Shown: one piece after another, positions 60,400-64,000 of the stretch
Layout of the letters: each line of letters opens with the position of its first letter
Position numbering within the stretch: the first letter of the stretch is position 1
The notes under the pieces: model-generated
The model's database searches: none
What the model saw: only the letters and a program-made list of their open reading frames with translations
What the model was told of the DNA's origin: nothing
NCBI GenBank assembly: GCA_965247665.1
Contig: CBDFHH010000003.1
Coordinates: forward strand, 434,001-498,000
DNA length: 64,000 nucleotides
Direction of reading: 5' to 3'
Source of the DNA: CAUZWH01 sp965247665
GTDB taxonomy: Bacteria; Pseudomonadota; Alphaproteobacteria; SHVV01
Position numbers and translations under genes: made by a program

Positions 60400-62811
60400 C
60401 TAGTGCGTGACCAGGCCCTCTTCGACGTCGCTCTCGGCCTTGGCGCCACCGACGCTATCGGCGACCCCTTCTTTTGACCACTCGATCGGTACCAGCGGGT
60501 GTATGAGGACATGCGCGAGCACCTCGTCGACCACCCCGACCGTGATGATTTCCAACCCCCGCTTGACGTTGTCGGGGATCTCAGCGAGGTCTTTTTCATT
60601 CTCCTTGGGTATCAATACGGTCTTGATGCCGCCGCGAAGCGCGGCAAGCAGCTTTTCCTTGAGACCGCCGATCGGCAGCACGCGGCCTCGCAGGGTGATC
60701 TCGCCTGTCATGGCGATGTCTTTGCGAACCGGGTTCTGCGTAAGCACCGACACGATCGACGTGAACATGGCGACGCCGGCCGAGGGGCCGTCCTTGGGCG
60801 TCGCGCCCTCAGGTACGTGCACGTGAATGTCGCTCTTCTCGAAAGTGTTGGGCTTGATACCGAACAACGGCGCGCGCGAACGAACATAGCTGGCGGCGGC
60901 TTCGACCGATTCCTTCATGACGTCGCCGAGTTTCCCGGTCGTCATCATCTTGCCCTTGCCCGGAAGCATGACCGCTTCGATCGAGAGCAGCTCGCCCCCC
61001 ACTTCGGTCCACGCCAAGCCGGTGCAGATGCCGACCAGATCCTCGGACTCGATTTCGCCGAAACGATAGCGCGGTACGCCAAGGTATCTGTTGAGGTTGC
61101 GCCGGGTAACGCTGACCGTTTCCTTCTTGTTTTGCAGGATATCGCGCACCGCCTTGCGGCTGAGGCTGGCAAGCTCGCGCTCGAGATTGCGGACGCCGGC
61201 TTCACGGGTGTAGAGGCGGATGATGTTGCGAATGGCGTCAGCGGAGATCGACCACTCGCCCTCCTTGAGGGCGTGCGCATCCATCTGTTTGGGGATCAGA
61301 TGTCGCTTGGCGATTTCGACCTTTTCATCCTCCGTGTAGCCGGAGATCCGGATCACCTCCATGCGGTCGTGGAGCGCCGGCGGAATGTTCAGCGTGTTGG
61401 CCGTGGTCACGAACATCACGTTCGAGAGGTCGTAGTCGACCTCAAGATAGTGGTCGTTGAAGGTGCTGTTCTGTTCGGGATCCAGCACCTCGAGCAGGGC
61501 GGAAGACGGATCACCGCGGAAATCGGCGCCCATCTTGTCGATCTCGTCGAGCAGGAACAGCGGGTTGGATGATTTGGCCTTCTTCATCCACTGGATGATC
61601 TTGCCCGGCATCGAGCCTATATAGGTGCGGCGGTGGCCGCGGATTTCCGCTTCGTCGCGGATACCGCCGAGCGACATGCGGATGAATCGGCGTCCCGTCG
61701 CATGCGCGATCGATTTGCCGAGCGATGTTTTGCCGACGCCGGGCGGACCGACCAGGCACAGGATCGGGCCGCGCAACTTTTCGGCCCGCTGCTGCACGGC
61801 GAGGTATTCGAGGATCCGCTCCTTGACCTTTTCGAGGCCGAAGTGATCGGCCTCGAGCACCTCTTCGGCGTGGTTGATGTCCTTGTTGATCTTGCGCTTC
61901 TTTTTCCACGGGATTGACAGCATCCAATCCAGGTAGTTGCGCACGACCGTCGCTTCGGCCGACATCGGGCTCATGTTGCGCAATTTCTTGAGCTCGGCGG
62001 TCGCCTTCTCGCGCGCCTCCTTGGACAAACGGGTCTTCTTGATCTTTTCTTCCAGCTCCTGCAGCTCGTCGCGGCCGTCCTCGGTTTCCCCTAGTTCCTT
62101 CTGGATCGCTTTGAGCTGCTCGTTGAGATAGTACTCGCGCTGGGTCTTCTCCATCTGCCGCTTGACGCGGCCGCGGATACGCTTCTCGACCTGCAGAACG
62201 CCGATCTCGGCTTCCATCAGCGAGTAGACCTTCTCAAGGCGTTCGACGACGCCATAGATCTCGAGCAGTTCCTGCTTTTCGGAAACGTTGAGCACGAGGT
62301 GCGCGGCGACCGTGTCGGCGAGCTTGTTCGGGTCCTCGATCCGGTTGAGCGAGACCATGACCTCGGGTGGGATCTTCTTGTTGAGCTTCACATATTGCTC
62401 GAACTGCGACACCACCGTGCGGACCAGCGCCGGTGCATCGGGCGAATCGGCATCGTCTTCGGGCACGATTTCGGCGTCGGCCTGGAAGAAGTTCGGATTC
62501 TCGACGAACGATTGAATCCGGGCGCGCCGTCCGCCCTCGACCAACACCTTGACGGTACCGTCAGGGAGCTTGAGCAGCTGCAAAACGGTGCTGACGGTGC
62601 CGACGCGATAGATTTCGTCGGCGGAGGGATCGTCCTGGCTCGCGTCCTTTTGTGCAACAAGCAGAATCTGCTTGTCGTCCGACATCACATCCTCGAGCGC
62701 GCAGACCGATTTCTCGCGCCCGACAAAAAGCGGCACGATCATGTGCGGGAACACCACGATGTCACGCAGCGGCAGGATGGGATAGACGTGGCTTTCAGGG
62801 TGTTCGGTCAT
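60400..62811 (-). CDS. lon: ATP-dependent protease Lon
   Basis: Degrades misfolded and regulatory proteins. The 803-aa LonA has the N-terminal substrate-binding domain (YPILPLRDIVVFPHMIVPLFVGRE), a central coiled coil, AAA+ module with Walker A VGPPGVGKTSLGKS and Walker B NPLFLLDEIDKMG, and the C-terminal protease domain. That domain has the catalytic Ser in PKDGPSAGVAMF and Lys in GGLKEKLLAALRGG. It lies between hup and clpX, the usual clpX-lon-hup order. Confidence 0.98.
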   Translation of the reverse strand: MTEHPESHVYPILPLRDIVVFPHMIVPLFVGREKSVCALEDVMSDDKQILLVAQKDASQDDPSADEIYRVGTVSTVLQLLKLPDGTVKVLVEGGRRARIQSFVENPNFFQADAEIVPEDDADSPDAPALVRTVVSQFEQYVKLNKKIPPEVMVSLNRIEDPNKLADTVAAHLVLNVSEKQELLEIYGVVERLEKVYSLMEAEIGVLQVEKRIRGRVKRQMEKTQREYYLNEQLKAIQKELGETEDGRDELQELEEKIKKTRLSKEAREKATAELKKLRNMSPMSAEATVVRNYLDWMLSIPWKKKRKINKDINHAEEVLEADHFGLEKVKERILEYLAVQQRAEKLRGPILCLVGPPGVGKTSLGKSIAHATGRRFIRMSLGGIRDEAEIRGHRRTYIGSMPGKIIQWMKKAKSSNPLFLLDEIDKMGADFRGDPSSALLEVLDPEQNSTFNDHYLEVDYDLSNVMFVTTANTLNIPPALHDRMEVIRISGYTEDEKVEIAKRHLIPKQMDAHALKEGEWSISADAIRNIIRLYTREAGVRNLERELASLSRKAVRDILQNKKETVSVTRRNLNRYLGVPRYRFGEIESEDLVGICTGLAWTEVGGELLSIEAVMLPGKGKMMTTGKLGDVMKESVEAAASYVRSRAPLFGIKPNTFEKSDIHVHVPEGATPKDGPSAGVAMFTSIVSVLTQNPVRKDIAMTGEITLRGRVLPIGGLKEKLLAALRGGIKTVLIPKENEKDLAEIPDNVKRGLEIITVGVVDEVLAHVLIHPLVPIEWSKEGVADSVGGAKAESDVEEGLVTH

Positions 62812-62882
62812 CTTTGTTACCGTGTTCGAACAGCTCGTGCGTTCGCGGGACGGCCGGCGTTCGCCGACCCACAGGAAATCAG

Positions 62883-62912
62883 AATGTGGCGCCCGCCTCC
62901 ATTCGATTCAAG
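62883..62912 (-). promoter_or_regulatory. Candidate heat-shock (sigma32-type) promoter for lon
   Basis: On the minus strand CTTGAA (62907-62912) and CCACATT (62883-62889) are separated by 17 bases, close to the sigma32 pattern of alphaproteobacteria (CTTGAA, N17, CYTATNT). It is about 70 bp upstream of the lon ATG. lon is a classical heat-shock gene; the -10 match is only moderate. Confidence 0.4.
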
Positions 62913-62943
62913 AGGGGGCGCCCCGGGCATTATGGTGATCGCG

Positions 62944-64000
62944 TCAAGCAGACGTGCCGACGTCTTCGCGCCGGTCACTGTATATATAGAGCGGCTTGGC
63001 ACGACCTTCGACAACTTCGCTGTTGATAACCACCTCTTCGACTTGATCGAGCGACGGCAACTCGAACATCGAGTCGAGCAGGTTGCCTTCGAGAATCGAA
63101 CGAAGCCCGCGGGCCCCCGTCTTGCGCGCGATCGCCTTCTTGGCGATGGCCCCAAGCGCGTCTTCCGAGAAGGTGAGGTTAACGTCCTCCATCTCGAACA
63201 AGCGCTGGTATTGCTTGACGAGAGCGTTCTTCGGCTTGGTCAGGATCTCGACGAGCGCCTCCTCGTCGAGATCGGTCAGGGTCGCCAACACCGCCAACCT
63301 TCCGACGAACTCGGGGATCAACCCGAAGCGGAGAAGGTCTTCCGGTTCGACTCCCATGAGGATTTGGCCGGTCTCACGCTCATCTTGGGCCCGCACGTCG
63401 GCGCCGAAACCGATCGACGTCCCGCGACCGCGGGCCGAGATGATACGTTCGAGCCCCGAAAAAGCGCCGCCGCAGATGAACAGAATGTTGGTCGTATCGA
63501 CCTGGAGGAACTCCTGCTGCGGATGCTTGCGTCCGCCCTGCGGCGGCACCGAAGCGATGGTCCCTTCCATGATCTTCAGCAAGGCCTGTTGGACGCCCTC
63601 GCCCGACACGTCGCGGGTGATGGACGGGTTGTCGGACTTGCGGCTGATCTTGTCGACCTCGTCGATATAGACGATGCCGCGCTGCGCGCGCTCGACGTTG
63701 TAGTCCGCCGCCTGCAACAGCTTAAGAATGATGTTTTCGACATCTTCGCCGACATAGCCGGCCTCGGTCAGAGTCGTCGCATCGGCCATGGTGAAAGGAA
63801 CGTCGAGAATACGCGCCAGGGTCTGCGCCAGCAGTGTCTTACCGCATCCCGTGGGGCCGATCAGCAGAATGTTCGACTTGGCGAGCTCGACGTCGTTGTT
63901 CTTGGCGCTGTGATTGAGGCGCTTGTAGTGGTTGTGCACCGCGACCGAGAGCACGCGCTTGGCATGATCCTGGCCGATGACATAGTCGTTCAGCACGTTG
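62944..64000 (-). CDS. clpX: ClpX, ATPase subunit of ClpXP protease (5' end beyond window)
   Basis: Unfoldase that feeds substrates to ClpP. About 350 C-terminal residues are present, starting within VIGQDHAKRVLSVAVHNHYKRL. Walker A is GPTGCGKTLLAQTLA, Walker B IVYIDEVDKI, the pore loop GYVGEDV, with the IGF loop (SIGFGADV), sensor regions and ARKTGARGLRSILE. The N-terminal zinc-binding domain is outside the window. The C-terminal residues after YIYSDRREDVG are short and variable. Confidence 0.97.
   Translation of the reverse strand, partial: NVLNDYVIGQDHAKRVLSVAVHNHYKRLNHSAKNNDVELAKSNILLIGPTGCGKTLLAQTLARILDVPFTMADATTLTEAGYVGEDVENIILKLLQAADYNVERAQRGIVYIDEVDKISRKSDNPSITRDVSGEGVQQALLKIMEGTIASVPPQGGRKHPQQEFLQVDTTNILFICGGAFSGLERIISARGRGTSIGFGADVRAQDERETGQILMGVEPEDLLRFGLIPEFVGRLAVLATLTDLDEEALVEILTKPKNALVKQYQRLFEMEDVNLTFSEDALGAIAKKAIARKTGARGLRSILEGNLLDSMFELPSLDQVEEVVINSEVVEGRAKPLYIYSDRREDVGTSA

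Overview
The window is about 64 kb of GC-rich chromosome from an alphaproteobacterium, most likely a member of the Rhodospirillales (inference). The indicators are: a LexA gene preceded by the alphaproteobacterial SOS box (GAAC-N7-GAAC); LpxI rather than LpxH in the lipid A cluster; a short (441 aa) prolyl-tRNA synthetase; RNase J; a DUF1467 protein; and the block order nuo-birA-coaX-rnj-mce-DUF1467-proS-lolCD-dnaE-rpsB-tsf-pyrH-frr-uppS-cdsA-dxr-rseP-bamA-skp-lpxD-fabZ-lpxA-lpxI. Nearly everything is housekeeping; accessory DNA is confined to two small patches.

Layout. 1-5508 (minus): tpiA, secG, pyrG, kdsA, eno and the first codons of a probable ftsB. 5666-7549 (plus): a PpiD/SurA-type periplasmic folding factor. 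7562-8695 (minus): a divergent polysaccharide deacetylase. 8908-13298 (plus): trpD-trpC-moaC-moeA-lexA, with an SOS-regulated lexA promoter. 13252-15441 (minus): comEC, whose 3' end overlaps lexA. 15554-18623 (plus): gltX, gltA and a 66-aa membrane ORF. 18620-18902: a 283-bp internally deleted IS630-type element with both inverted repeats. 18912-32427 (minus): gloA, then the envelope and translation block lpxI-lpxA-fabZ-lpxD-skp-bamA-rseP-dxr-cdsA-uppS-frr-pyrH-tsf-rpsB. 32614-39443 (minus): dnaE, lolD, lolC, proS; dnaE has a candidate LexA box in its promoter region. 39444-41120: an accessory islet with a vapBC toxin-antitoxin pair, a 13-bp inverted repeat about 1.1 kb apart, and an orphan plus-strand terminator that may mark a small RNA. 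41121-59156 (minus): DUF1467, mce, rnj, coaX, birA and a complete 14-gene complex I operon (nuoA to nuoN). 59333-64000 (minus): tRNA-Asp, tRNA-Val, the HU gene hup, lon and the 3' part of clpX.

How the genes work together. The largest theme is envelope building: KDO and lipid A synthesis (kdsA, lpxD/fabZ/lpxA/lpxI), outer-membrane assembly (bamA, skp), lipoprotein export (lolCD), isoprenoid and phospholipid precursors (dxr, uppS, cdsA), envelope stress proteolysis (rseP), and SecG/PpiD for export and folding. The second theme is translation (rpsB, tsf, frr, gltX, proS, two tRNAs) with nucleotide supply (pyrG, pyrH). The third is energy metabolism (eno, tpiA, gltA, complex I). Stress and quality control is represented by lexA, lon, clpX, hup and rnj.

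I did not find a clearly novel multi-gene system. The observations most worth checking are the LexA-type box upstream of the replicative dnaE, the vapBC islet with its flanking repeats and possible small RNA, and the IS630 scar near the position where lpxB is normally found.
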